The notes: generated by a model from the letters alone, not told the origin. A DNA stretch of 52,057 bases from Ventricola sp036297385 (GCA_036297385.1 JAXJLD010000116.1:1-52057), one strand, 5' to 3'; positions 43,518 through 51,947 are shown, counted from the first letter of the stretch. Numbers and translations are program-made.

Positions 43518-43892
43518 TTATATTATATGATGATGCTCCAAATTCAGTTCTCCATCGTGCTGGTAAACATCCTGTGTGATGCGCAGAAGAAGACGCAGGG
43601 ACGAAGATGAACAGCTTTTTCCTAAAGCGAGAATTGCGTTGAGCAATGTTTCCTTTTCTGTATCTATTTCCGGTTGATCGAATACGCCTAGCAGCAAAAC
43701 CCCCTCAGGTACACCAAAGGTGTCGCAAAACAGAGCCACACGATCTAAGTCAATGGTTGTTTTTCCTGCTTCCGTTCGATTGTACTGCGCAATAGATAAG
43801 CCGACCATTTTGGCGGCTTGCTCTTGGCTTAAGCCTTTCGATTCGCGCAATGTCTTGAGATTGCGCCCGAAAATCATGGATCGAGATTTCAT
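43518..43892 (-). CDS. XRE-family repressor
   Basis: 124 residues with an N-terminal Cro/C1 HTH (FGRNLKTLRESKGLSQEQAA, then MVGLSIAQYNRTEAGKTTID). It is divergent from the gene at 44031, with an inverted repeat in the gap (43968-43993). It probably represses itself and its neighbour. Confidence 0.85.
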   Translation of the reverse strand: MKSRSMIFGRNLKTLRESKGLSQEQAAKMVGLSIAQYNRTEAGKTTIDLDRVALFCDTFGVPEGVLLLGVFDQPEIDTEKETLLNAILALGKSCSSSSLRLLLRITQDVYQHDGELNLEHHHII

Positions 43893-43967
43893 ACGATACT
43901 CCCGCTTCTTGGTTCATTTACATTTTATCTTCAAACTCCCCAACGAAACATATCATTATACGAAATA

Positions 43968-43998
43968 ATCACATCATAACATGAAAATGTGATACAAT
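43968..43998. promoter_or_regulatory. Putative XRE operator with overlapping promoter
   Basis: ATCACAT (43968-43974) and ATGTGAT (43987-43993) form a perfect 7-bp inverted repeat. A TACAAT box (43993-43998) for the plus-strand gene touches its right arm. A minus-strand TATAAT lies at 43955-43960, so both divergent promoters could be blocked. Confidence 0.6.
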
Positions 43999-44030
43999 AC
44001 ACTCAAGGCAAAAGAGGGAGTGAGAGGTAA

Positions 44031-44654
44031 ATGGGCAGAAGAGAGAGCTTGAGTCTTTTTGAGATGGAGTTATACCATAAAACAGGAACGTTATCTAAGA
44101 CTTACAAGGCGGATGATCAACGACCATATCCAAGAGAAGGAATTTCGTGTGCAATAATGACGCGCGGCGTGATAACCGATGATGCAAAAAACACATCAAA
44201 GTATGAAATGTTCATAAACCGGTTTGTAAGTGTAAGCATCAGACGCGGCATAAGGAGGTTCATTATTGCATTAAGAAATGCCAATGATGTTCTTTGTGCA
44301 GAAATAGTGCAGAAACATATCTTTCGAAGCGAAGGGGTGCAACTTATATGTATTGATTTAGGCGTAGAACATGACAATGCACTGCCTCAGAATATTCGCA
44401 GCAAACTATGGAAGGTACTGGATCAATCAGATTATGTGGAGGATACTGCTTTTGCAGAGGATGAAACAGCGGCGGAAGAACAAGCACTTCTCCTTGCGGA
44501 TACATTGCTGTTTATTCACGGCATGGAAAGCGGAGAATCAATATGGAATGACTTTTTATGCGGGATTGTGAAGGAAGAGATGTCTCCGAATTACTTCTAT
44601 GATTTGAAAAAGATTTGGTTGATTTCTCTATCAGATATCTGTGATAGAACGTAG
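44031..44654 (+). CDS. Hypothetical protein with SLOG-like pattern
   Basis: 207 residues, behind GGGAGTGAGAGG. The central part reads IRRGIRRFIIALRNANDVLC, then AEIVQ, QLICIDLGVEHDNALPQ and later KVLDQSDYVED. This order loosely recalls YpsA/DprA-like SLOG Rossmann folds, but the match is weak and I do not assign a function. It is divergent from the XRE repressor. Confidence 0.6.
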   Translation: MGRRESLSLFEMELYHKTGTLSKTYKADDQRPYPREGISCAIMTRGVITDDAKNTSKYEMFINRFVSVSIRRGIRRFIIALRNANDVLCAEIVQKHIFRSEGVQLICIDLGVEHDNALPQNIRSKLWKVLDQSDYVEDTAFAEDETAAEEQALLLADTLLFIHGMESGESIWNDFLCGIVKEEMSPNYFYDLKKIWLISLSDICDRT

Positions 44655-44686
44655 AGAACGGGCGCGAAAAAGCGCCCGTTCTTTTG
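44655..44686 (+). terminator. Terminator after the hypothetical gene
   Basis: AGAACGGGCGC and GCGCCCGTTCT pair perfectly (44655-44665 with 44672-44682), followed by TTTTG. Confidence 0.92.
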
Positions 44687-44756
44687 TAAGTTTTTTCATT
44701 CTTATGTTCATATACGCTCCGAGAGGTTCAAGGGTCATTTGTAAGGGAGACCTATA

Positions 44757-44879
44757 ATGAGCGAGCGTAAGATGGATTATTGCACTGATCTGTGTGCAGA
44801 AAGAGGACATAAAGTCTGTACTCAGATAATGAGTGGCGCTCTGGATAGCAAATACCGGAGCGCTGTTTGGTCTGGTTGA
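44757..44879 (+). CDS. Possible 40-aa Cys-containing small protein
   Basis: ATG 44757 after GGGAG; 40 codons with three cysteines (DYCTDLCAERGHKVCTQ). Its end overlaps a hairpin (GCGCTCTGG with CCGGAGCGC, about 44836-44863) followed by TGTTTGG. The hairpin may instead be a terminator and the ORF chance. Confidence 0.3.
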   Translation: MSERKMDYCTDLCAERGHKVCTQIMSGALDSKYRSAVWSG

Positions 44880-45145
44880 ACGTACTGTGCTTGTTGATAG
44901 CTACAGGTTTCAATAGGTGCTAATGCCGATAAGCATGATTTTTAATCAATGGCCGACTGGAAAATGTACTGTTCTTTATGCCTGATACTTATGTTTTTTC
45001 ATTGCTCAGAGCCATGGCGTCAAATTCATATTGCTTGCTAAATAAGTTTTGACAGGTTATAAAAACAAATTTCCTAAACAGGAACCATGTCTGCATATTT
45101 AGGCGGTAGTCTTACCTTATGGGGCACGAAAGAAGGTGAGAGGGC
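44880..45145 (+). promoter_or_regulatory. Leader region of the HTH regulator
   Basis: No gene is seen. TTGACA occurs at 45049-45054 but without a good -10 at the right distance. A small inverted repeat TTCCT-AAAC-AGGAA lies near 45071-45084 and may bind the regulator. Confidence 0.35.
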
Positions 45146-45481
45146 TTGAGCGTGAACGCAGACGCAAAAGTAACAGAGCGTCAGCGCGCAGTATGGCAAG
45201 TATTGCTGCGCAGGCGCTTTGACACGGCCTCTAACCTGGCTGTGGAATTTCACGTCAGCGTTCGGACGATGCAAAATGATTTGCACGAGCTCATGCTCTC
45301 TCACCCAATAGAATCTGTCCGCGGGCGCTATGGCGGCGGCTATAAGGTGGCAGATTGGTATTCTCCGCAGCAGCATACGCTGTGCGCCGAACAGATCAGA
45401 GTTCTGAAAATAGCAGCGTCTCTTGTATCTGCTGAAGACCGGTGCGTCATCAGAACCATACTCGAACAGTTTTCCCCATAG
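45146..45481 (+). CDS. HTH regulator of the integration module
   Basis: TTG 45146 or GTG 45152; about 110 residues. It has a DeoR/HTH_11-type winged helix (RQRAVWQVLLRRRFDTASNL, then VSVRTMQNDLHEL, GRYGGGYKV). The C-terminal part is short (LKIAASLVSAEDRCVIRTIL). Small regulators of this type precede xis/int in Tn1549-like elements. Confidence 0.8.
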   Translation: MSVNADAKVTERQRAVWQVLLRRRFDTASNLAVEFHVSVRTMQNDLHELMLSHPIESVRGRYGGGYKVADWYSPQQHTLCAEQIRVLKIAASLVSAEDRCVIRTILEQFSP

Positions 45482-45843
45482 ATTCTTTGCACCTTGATAA
45501 ACAGGCTGATCAATCTGCCTCATAGCAAGCACAGGACATTCATCCGTGTGGAGGGAGCGGCAGACAGGGCGGCGCAAGGACGGTATCCGCGATACCCGAG
45601 CGATTCACGCAGCCTGTCAACCGCGCTGCAGCCAGCGCGTTCGCAACGATCCCATGCGGAAATAATGAGACTTCTACTACAGCCCTCCACTGAATGGAGA
45701 GGGAGTTCCTGCGGTGTACGATGGTCAAAATGCCGACGGCACAGGCGGGGCTATGACGCGGTGAAGCGGGCCGCGACCTTGTGCTTGCCCCATATTCTAC
45801 ATGGCGACACTGTTGACAGAGGCTGTAGCTATTTATAGAATGT
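45482..45843 (+). other. Non-coding spacer before xis
   Basis: An open frame at 45494-45838 has no ribosome site and an unnatural Arg/Ser-rich composition, so I treat it as non-coding. The right end carries the xis promoter. Confidence 0.5.
45813..45841 (+). promoter_or_regulatory. Sigma-A promoter for xis-int
   Basis: TTGACA (45813-45818), 17 nt, TAGAAT (45836-45841). A near-consensus promoter. Confidence 0.85.
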
Positions 45844-45881
45844 CTGTACCTGCTAATCAGAAAAAACGGAAGGAGGTACAG
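45844..45881 (+). promoter_or_regulatory. Hairpin that can cover a ribosome binding site
   Basis: CTGTACCT (45844-45851) pairs perfectly with AGGTACAG (45874-45881). The right arm includes part of the AAGGAGG site of the leader ORF at 45881. Confidence 0.5.
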
Positions 45882-45907
45882 TGATCCATAAATGTGCAGC
45901 ACAGTGA
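45881..45907 (+). CDS. Possible 8-aa leader peptide before xis
   Basis: GTG 45881 follows AAGGAGG and reads VIHKCAAQ, then TGA at 45905-45907, directly before the xis ribosome binding site (AAAGGAG). Its very strong ribosome site within a hairpin suggests translational control of xis; this is inference. Confidence 0.4.
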   Translation: MIHKCAAQ

Positions 45908-45918
45908 AAGGAGAACAT

Positions 45919-46128
45919 ATGATGCGTGATTCTTCTGCAGGGGAATGCGTTCAGCGGACATATACCGCCGAGCAGGTGGCTCAAATCCTTGGCATCAGCC
46001 TTCGCAAGGCTTATGGGCTTTGCGAAACAACCACACAATTCAAGGTGATGCGGCTGGGAAAGCGATGCCTGCGAATTCACAAGGAATCCTTTGACAAGTG
46101 GCTGAACGAGCAAGCGGAGCTTACCTGA
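45919..46128 (+). CDS. xis: Excisionase (Xis-like HTH protein)
   Basis: ATG 45919 behind AAAGGAG; 69 residues. The sequence YTAEQVAQILGISLRKAYGL is a MerR-type/excisionase HTH, followed by FKVMRLGKRCLRIHKESFDK typical of Xis. It sits 25 nt before the integrase and would direct excision of the element. Confidence 0.9.
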   Translation: MMRDSSAGECVQRTYTAEQVAQILGISLRKAYGLCETTTQFKVMRLGKRCLRIHKESFDKWLNEQAELT

Positions 46129-46153
46129 CCTGAATCAGGAAAGGAAAGCGATC

Positions 46154-47629
46154 ATGGCAACCTACAAAGTGAGGGGCATTGCCCACAACATCATTTATCC
46201 CTACCGGACAGAAGATGGCAAGGTCAAGCACCAATGGGAAACCTATTCCACCGAGCTGGAGGCGATGCACAGGAAGGCTTATATCGACTATCTGCAAAAG
46301 AATCGGCTTCACCACGAGATCCGAAAGGCTGCCGCCGAATACCAGTGCAAGCGCGCTGTGGAGCGGGAGGTGGTCGAGCGTTTCCGGCCCAGGTCGCCGG
46401 AGGAAGCACCGCCGCACGCAGCGGAGGATAATACCGCAAAGACCTATCGGGAGTTTGCGGAGAAGTGGCTGCCCATCCACGCGAGAAAGGAGCGCTTTTC
46501 GCCCAACTCCTATGACAGCTATCGCAGCAATCTGGATCGGCATATTCTTCCATACTTCGGTGACCGGGTGATGAGCAGCATTACGGCAGAGGACATTGAC
46601 GACTTCCTGGACGCGCTGAGCCGGAAGCCCTGCCGCGGGCCCAAGAGCTACGGGAAGCGCCCGGAGGATATTCCGACGCTGTCTTCCAGTACCGTGAAGA
46701 AGTGCTTTACGATCCTGACCTCCGGCTTTGAGACGGCAAAGAAGTGGCACTACATCAGCGAAATCCCCAAGGTCACCGCACCCACGGAAAAGACGGTCAA
46801 GCGGAGGGCCTGGGATGCCCGGCGCGTTTACGAGGTGCTCGACAGCATCAAGGAGGACGGGCTGCTTCACCTGGCCGTCCACCTGGCGTTTGTCTGCTCC
46901 CTGCGGGCTGGTGAAACCGCGGGAATTGACCTGCACACGATTGATTTCCGGGATGGCAGCCTGTGGATCACCCGGCAGATTCAGCGCGTATCAGACAGCG
47001 CAATCGGCGTGCTGCCCAAGCATGAGGTGCTGCGCATCTTCCCCAAGCAGGTGCTCACCTCGAAAAGCAGCATGATTCTCAAGGGACCGAAAACGGAGGA
47101 CAGCCATCGGAAGCAGTATTTGACCACGCCGCTGCTGGATGAGCTGCGCGAGAGATTGGCGCGGATTGAGGAAAACAAGGCGTTCTTCCGCGAGGAGTAT
47201 CGGGATTACGGACTGTTGATCTGCCAGACAGACGGACGGCCTGTCGATCCCAAGAACCTGGAAAAGAGCTTCAAGGAGCATCAGAAGCGGATCGGTATCC
47301 CGGAGAATGAACGCATTGATTTCCAGGGGCTTCGCAAGTCTGGGCAGATGCACAAGGTACGCCTGTCGCAGAACAACTACCAGTTGGTTGCGGAAAACGC
47401 CGGACAGTCGCCGGAGGTCCTGATGAACCACTACAACGAGGCGCTGGACTACGAGAAGCGCGCCCTGTCACGGCTGGTGGAGAACAGCTTCTATCCGCAT
47501 CGGGAAACGGCGGGGGAGGCGCAGGACAGTGCGGATGTGTCCGCTCTGATGGCACAGGTTCAGCAAAACCCGGAGCTGTGCCGGAAGCTTCTGCAATCCC
47601 TGACGCTCGGTGCACAGCAGCGCGCCTGA
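46154..47629 (+). CDS. int: ICE tyrosine integrase
   Basis: 491 residues. An N-terminal arm-binding region (1-95) precedes a core-binding domain (about 98-200, KTYREFAEKWLPIHARKERF). The catalytic domain has Arg in CSLRAGETAGI and Tyr in LMNHYNEAL. The usual HxLRH box reads FQGLRKSG and the later GH/GW reads AGQSPEV, so both His positions are Gln here. It likely mediates integration beside the tRNA-Thr gene. Confidence 0.9.
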   Translation: MATYKVRGIAHNIIYPYRTEDGKVKHQWETYSTELEAMHRKAYIDYLQKNRLHHEIRKAAAEYQCKRAVEREVVERFRPRSPEEAPPHAAEDNTAKTYREFAEKWLPIHARKERFSPNSYDSYRSNLDRHILPYFGDRVMSSITAEDIDDFLDALSRKPCRGPKSYGKRPEDIPTLSSSTVKKCFTILTSGFETAKKWHYISEIPKVTAPTEKTVKRRAWDARRVYEVLDSIKEDGLLHLAVHLAFVCSLRAGETAGIDLHTIDFRDGSLWITRQIQRVSDSAIGVLPKHEVLRIFPKQVLTSKSSMILKGPKTEDSHRKQYLTTPLLDELRERLARIEENKAFFREEYRDYGLLICQTDGRPVDPKNLEKSFKEHQKRIGIPENERIDFQGLRKSGQMHKVRLSQNNYQLVAENAGQSPEVLMNHYNEALDYEKRALSRLVENSFYPHRETAGEAQDSADVSALMAQVQQNPELCRKLLQSLTLGAQQRA

Positions 47630-47646
47630 TGCAAAGATTTCTGCAT

Positions 47647-47761
47647 GTTAGCAGGATTTGTTAGCAGGCGGCTATGCACATTCATTCGGCGCATAATCAT
47701 CAAGGCCGTCAAGAGGCCAAAATTAGCTGGGAGTCCGAAAATGTGCCCGAAATGTTAGCTG
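47647..47761. repeat. Putative integrase arm-site repeats
   Basis: GTTAGCAGG at 47647-47655 and 47660-47668, TTAGCTGG at 47722-47729, GTTAGCTGG at 47753-47761. Repeats of this kind next to int usually mark integrase arm-binding sites within attR. The exact element end must lie between about 47630 and 47840. Confidence 0.6.
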
Positions 47762-47840
47762 GAAACCGAGGCCTGATGCAAGCGGCACTTCCCGGTCAAG
47801 AGAGGAGGAGAAGCCAGAAAATCTAACAATACAAAGAAAA

Positions 47841-47870
47841 TCGCCCCTGCGAGTTGTCTCACAGAGGCGA
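47841..47870 (-). terminator. Terminator of the tRNA-Thr gene
   Basis: TCGCC.CTG and CAG.GGCGA form a hairpin. On the minus strand it is followed by TTTTCTTTG, 5 nt past the tRNA. Confidence 0.75.
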
Positions 47871-47875
47871 CTGTC

Positions 47876-47951
<76 letters not shown>

Positions 47952-48129
47952 GCTGCAACGAAGTGTATTATATCAGAACGCACCCCGTTTGGCAAGCCTT
48001 TTCGCCAAATTTCTTTTCTTTTTCTTCATTTTTTCTTTTGGATGCCCATGGGGCAGAATAAAACCCATCGCCCGCGCCCCGTCCTGATGCGATGCAGCGG
48101 GAACGGAGGCGGGGGCAATGGGCTTCAAA

Positions 48130-48543
48130 TCAGTTCTTCGCCGTGCGCTTGAGCGCCAGCAGCAGCAGAATGATGCCCGCACCGGTCAGGATATGACCGA
48201 TGCCCGCAATGCCGGAGATCGCCGCAGAAGCGCCGGTGGAAAGGGGCGTACCCAGCACCTGCGTCACGCCGCGCACCGTCATCATCACGGCCGTCAGCGG
48301 CACGCCGATGTTGTACACGCCCATAAAGACGCGGAAGGTCTTTTGCTTCGCCAGATCTGCACGATCCGCGAACAACGCCACCAGCATGAATACCACCATG
48401 CCCAGCAGGAACAGGTGCGTATGCACCTTGCCCAGCGCGGTCACGCCCGTGAAGCCATTGAACTTCGTAAACTCGCGGTAGAACACACCGCCCACCATCG
48501 CCGCGATGGCATAGATCATGGATACATTCAGATACTTTTTCAT
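48130..48543 (-). CDS. DUF2871-family membrane protein
   Basis: A 137-residue protein with four hydrophobic segments. It begins MKKYLNVSMIYAIAAMVGGV and contains GVTALGKVHTHLFLLGM, the family signature of DUF2871. Ribosome site AGAAGGAA. Function unknown. A palindrome TGAACACCGTTCA upstream matches one at the TetR promoter, so this is probably the TetR target. Confidence 0.82.
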   Translation of the reverse strand: MKKYLNVSMIYAIAAMVGGVFYREFTKFNGFTGVTALGKVHTHLFLLGMVVFMLVALFADRADLAKQKTFRVFMGVYNIGVPLTAVMMTVRGVTQVLGTPLSTGASAAISGIAGIGHILTGAGIILLLLALKRTAKN

Positions 48544-48611
48544 GATGATTCCTTCTTTCCGTCACACATTCATTAGCGTGCCGCCGGGTCATTCACGGGC
48601 AGGCCGCCTAT

Positions 48612-48624
48612 TGAACACCGTTCA
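48612..48624. promoter_or_regulatory. TetR operator at the DUF2871 gene
   Basis: TGAACACCGTTCA, an inverted repeat TGAAC-N3-GTTCA, the same as at 49258-49270. Confidence 0.65.
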
Positions 48625-48682
48625 CTTTATGATAAAAGCTGTCCCGCCTTGCGGCGGGTTTCGCTATGTATGTGGTCTTGGG

Positions 48683-49240
48683 TCAGCGCAGCACCTGACG
48701 CAGCACCTGAATCAGCGGCGTGCAGTCGTCCGCACCCTTGATGAGCAGCAGCAGCAGGTGATCCAGCGTGAACTCCGCCAGCATGGCGGCGGTGAACGAC
48801 TCCGTAAACACCGCCTGATTCACCGCCGGGTCAGCCTCCAGCGCTTCCAGCAGGCCCGCCCTCATGTGGTCAAAGCAGCGATCCATCGCAACCCTCGCTT
48901 CGGCCCTGTGCTTGCCGGCAAAGGCCGCCGAATGGGTATTCAGGAAGCCGGGATAGCGCCTTGCTCCCTCGCGGATGCAGCCAAAGATCCGCTCGATGCG
49001 CTCCGGAAACGACGCGGCCTCCGGCGCATTTTCATCCATGTGAAAGATCTCTCTCCAAATGCTGCCCACCGTCGCGATGAGCAGATCATCCTTATCCGCA
49101 TAGTAATTGTAGAGCGTACCCAGCGCAATGCCGCACTCCCGCGACACCGCACGCATACTCAACGCAGCCAGTCCGTCCCTTGCAGCCAGCTCTCTGCACG
49201 CCTGCATGATGGCCGCCTTTGACGTCACCCCCGGATTCAT
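48683..49240 (-). CDS. TetR/AcrR-family regulator
   Basis: ATG 49240 after GGAGGG; 185 residues. The N-terminal HTH is ALSMRAVSRECGIALGTLYN, then YYADKDDLL, typical of TetR. The ligand domain is helical with no specific motif. It lies downstream of a promoter overlapped by its own operator and upstream of DUF2871. Confidence 0.92.
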   Translation of the reverse strand: MNPGVTSKAAIMQACRELAARDGLAALSMRAVSRECGIALGTLYNYYADKDDLLIATVGSIWREIFHMDENAPEAASFPERIERIFGCIREGARRYPGFLNTHSAAFAGKHRAEARVAMDRCFDHMRAGLLEALEADPAVNQAVFTESFTAAMLAEFTLDHLLLLLIKGADDCTPLIQVLRQVLR

Positions 49241-49257
49241 CTTGCATCCCTCCAACT

Positions 49258-49298
49258 TGAACATTGTTCATTATACGAGGACATCTCCGCTTTGTCAA
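49258..49298 (-). promoter_or_regulatory. TetR promoter with overlapping operator
   Basis: On the minus strand: TTGACA (49293-49298), 17 nt, TATAAT (49270-49275), then the palindrome TGAACATTGTTCA (49258-49270) directly at the -10 box. This suggests autorepression. Confidence 0.85.
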
Positions 49299-49319
49299 GA
49301 GGCGACTTTGTTTTTTCGG

Positions 49320-50111
49320 TTATTCCTGCTTTCCGGTTTTCTGCGTCCATGCCTCGGCAATCGCCTTCTGCGTCTGCTCATCCGCCAAGCCGGTAGCCTC
49401 CAGACCCTTCTCGCGCTGGAACGTCTCCACGGCGCGCGTCGTCAGCCCGCCGAACGCGCCGGAGCGAATGCTCCCGTTGTAATAGCCCAGATCCCGCAGC
49501 TGCTCCTGAAGGGTGATGACCGCCTCGCACGGCGTCATGTCCTCGTACAGCGTGCCGTCGGGATAAAAGCGCTCGCTCTTTTCCTCTGCGCAGCGCTGGC
49601 AGACGCTGACGCGCGTCCCCTTTTTCTTGCCCTCCGGCGCCTTTGTCACCGTCCATTCGCCCCAGTCGTGTCCCAGCTCGGCGATCTTCTCGCCCTGCAC
49701 ATGACCGCAAACCGTGCAGGTGAATTCGCCCCGGCCCACCTTGGTGCAGGTCGGCTCCCGCGTCACCACCATCTCGCCGTAGGGATGCGGCAGCTTGTCG
49801 ATGCTCCGGCGCACAAGGTTGCCGCACACCGTGCAAACGCCCTCCTCGCGGCCGGGCTCCGTGCAGGTCGGCTCCAGAAGCACGGTCGTCGTCTCCAGCG
49901 TGTGGGGCAGCTTGGCCGTGTGCCGCTGCTCCCAGTGGTCGCACTTTTGGCAATAGCGGAACTGATGTCCCTGCCGCGTGCAGGTCGCAGAGGTCTTGGT
50001 TTTCCACGGCCCATAGCGGTGTGCATCCTCCGTCGGGCAGGCCGCCGATGCTCCTGCCGACAGCGTCACCAGCAGCGCCAGCAGCGCCGCGCCCATCCAT
50101 CTCTTTTTCAT
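49320..50111 (-). CDS. Secreted Cys-repeat protein with peptidoglycan-binding domain
   Basis: 263 residues with a signal peptide (GAALLALLVTLSAGASA). Then three to four repeats of about 35 residues, each with a Cys and a C-x-x-C pair (CTRQG...CQKC, CTEPG...CTVCG, CTKVG...CTVCG, CQRC), probably zinc-ribbon-like. The C-terminal PG_binding_1 domain is VITLQEQLRDLGYYNGSI...FGGLTTRAVETFQ. Likely surface attached. Confidence 0.85.
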   Translation of the reverse strand: MKKRWMGAALLALLVTLSAGASAACPTEDAHRYGPWKTKTSATCTRQGHQFRYCQKCDHWEQRHTAKLPHTLETTTVLLEPTCTEPGREEGVCTVCGNLVRRSIDKLPHPYGEMVVTREPTCTKVGRGEFTCTVCGHVQGEKIAELGHDWGEWTVTKAPEGKKKGTRVSVCQRCAEEKSERFYPDGTLYEDMTPCEAVITLQEQLRDLGYYNGSIRSGAFGGLTTRAVETFQREKGLEATGLADEQTQKAIAEAWTQKTGKQE

Positions 50112-50212
50112 CGCATATTCTCCTTCGGATTGCTTCGGTCTTACTCAAATGTCATCTGTGTTTTTCCATTGTAGCATAAGCGGCAGAGCGTTTCAAGCGC
50201 CGCCGTTTGTCC

Positions 50213-50241
50213 TTGATTCTTCCTGCCGCATCCCTTACAAT
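50213..50241 (+). promoter_or_regulatory. Promoter of the DUF4091 gene
   Basis: TTGATT (50213-50218), 17 nt, TACAAT (50236-50241). Confidence 0.7.
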
Positions 50242-50315
50242 AAAAGACAATGAAAGCCAATCGCCGCACGCCTGCGGGCGTGCATACCCGCTTTGCCTGT
50301 AAGGAGGTCGATTTT

Positions 50316-51947
50316 ATGCTTGGCGTACTCAGCAGTCAACCCGCCTTTCTCTTTCCCGATACGCCGCTCACCCCGCTCCCGACCGAGCTGCGCGTGGTCT
50401 CCGCGCGCAACGGCAAGGTCGGCGTGCAGATTCTCCTGTCCTGCGCCGGAGAGGCCGCCTCAGTTTCCGTGCTGGGGGACGGCTTTGATACGGCGCTGTA
50501 TCAGCTCGTCGATGTGCCGGTGGAGTACAACACCGGCAACGGCATCGATCAGGGCGGCGCGATGGTGCTGCTGACCGATCATTGCCCGGACTACGCCGTG
50601 CGCCAAGCCCCCTTCCGCGTATATGACTGCCTGCGCCCGCTCCCCGGCGAGGTTGTCCCCTCGGCAAATGGGTGCGCCGCGGCCTATGTCACCCTCGCCC
50701 CGCGAGCCGATACGCCCGCGGGCGAGCATCACCTGTCCCTATACCTTCGCAGCGGCGGCGAAACGCACGCGTGCCGCCTCACCTATGTCGTCTATCCCGT
50801 GACATTCGACGAGGATCTGTTTGAAACGTCCAACTGGTTCAGCATCCGCGCCATGGAGCAGATGCACGGCGTGGAGCGCGGCACACCGGCGTTTGAGGCG
50901 GTCGTGCGCGCCTATGCCCGCTCCATGCGCAGCGTCCATCAGAAGGTGTTTCTGCTGTGGATGCACGAGGATCTCTCCGAGCGCCGCGCGGAAAAGCCCT
51001 ATCGCTTCGACTTTGAGGACATGGCGCCCATCATCCAGATCTTCTTGGACGAGGGCTTTGACACCTTCGAGACCGGCGGCATCATCTATCATGGCGTGCG
51101 CGAGGACGGCTCGCCAGATATGTACACCGCCGATCTCAAGTGCCGCGCCAACCCCTCCGTCTCTGTCGATTCCGACGAGGGCTACGCGCTGCTGTGCAGC
51201 GAGATGCAGGCGTTTGCCGATTTCCTCCATCGGCATGGCTGGTCAGACCGCGTGCTCTTCCACGTCATGGATGAGCCGGACGTGCATTACCGCAGCGAGG
51301 CCGACCTTCAGGCGCGGCGCGTGCAGTTCATGCTGGCCGCCAACATCGTGCGCCGCTATCTGCCGGGCGTGCGCATCTTTGAAGCCGTCAAGACCACGCA
51401 GATGCGCGGCGGCGTGGACATCATGGTGCCCATTACCGACAGCTATGCCCAGCACAAGGCGGCGTTTGATGCCGCCATCGCCATGGGCGACGAGGTCTGG
51501 ACTTACGTTTGCTGTGCGCCGGAAGGACGCTGGCTCAATCGTTTTCTCGATTCTCCGCTGGCCAACGGCCGCCTGCTGTTCTGGGGCTGCGCCAAATACC
51601 GCCTTCGCGGCTACCTGCACTGGGGCTACAACCAGTTTGCCGGCGTACCCGATCCCTTCACGGCCACCAGCGCTCAAAACTGGACGGGCATCGGCACGAA
51701 TTTCCCCTGCGGCGATGCGTTCATCGTCTATCCGGGCGAGGGCGGCCCGTGGCCGAGTATGCGTCTGGAAGCCGAGCGCATGGGCGCACAGGAGGCCTGC
51801 CTGCTGCGTGCGCTGGAACAGCGCGATCCTGCCGCACACGATGCGCTGATTGCAAGGGTCTTTACCGCGTTTGACGATTATAGCCGCGACCCCGACGCGC
51901 TCAACGAAGCGCACGAGGCGCTGCTTAGGGCGCTGGCGGATGGGTGA
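50316..51947 (+). CDS. DUF4091 (GH123-like) glycosidase-like protein
   Basis: ATG 50316 after AAGGAGG; about 543 residues with no signal peptide. An N-terminal beta domain is followed by a TIM-barrel-like part with VLFHVMDEPDVHYR (likely acidic catalytic residues), FEAVKTTQMRGGVDIMVPIT and LHWGYNQFAG. This matches the DUF4091 family related to glycoside hydrolase family 123. The substrate cannot be told. Codon use is GC-rich like the chromosome, so it is probably a host gene. Confidence 0.85.
   Translation: MLGVLSSQPAFLFPDTPLTPLPTELRVVSARNGKVGVQILLSCAGEAASVSVLGDGFDTALYQLVDVPVEYNTGNGIDQGGAMVLLTDHCPDYAVRQAPFRVYDCLRPLPGEVVPSANGCAAAYVTLAPRADTPAGEHHLSLYLRSGGETHACRLTYVVYPVTFDEDLFETSNWFSIRAMEQMHGVERGTPAFEAVVRAYARSMRSVHQKVFLLWMHEDLSERRAEKPYRFDFEDMAPIIQIFLDEGFDTFETGGIIYHGVREDGSPDMYTADLKCRANPSVSVDSDEGYALLCSEMQAFADFLHRHGWSDRVLFHVMDEPDVHYRSEADLQARRVQFMLAANIVRRYLPGVRIFEAVKTTQMRGGVDIMVPITDSYAQHKAAFDAAIAMGDEVWTYVCCAPEGRWLNRFLDSPLANGRLLFWGCAKYRLRGYLHWGYNQFAGVPDPFTATSAQNWTGIGTNFPCGDAFIVYPGEGGPWPSMRLEAERMGAQEACLLRALEQRDPAAHDALIARVFTAFDDYSRDPDALNEAHEALLRALADG

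Noticed and set aside
45494..45838. 114-codon frame between the HTH gene and xis
   Set aside because: Runs through the xis promoter, lacks a ribosome site and is Arg/Ser-rich; treated as spacer.
47641..47770. Short repeats near int as a CRISPR array
   Set aside because: The GTTAGCWGG repeats are only 8-9 nt with irregular spacing and no cas genes; better explained as integrase arm sites.
48118..49222. Plus-strand frames opposite DUF2871 and TetR
   Set aside because: His/Arg-rich shadows of the two minus-strand genes.
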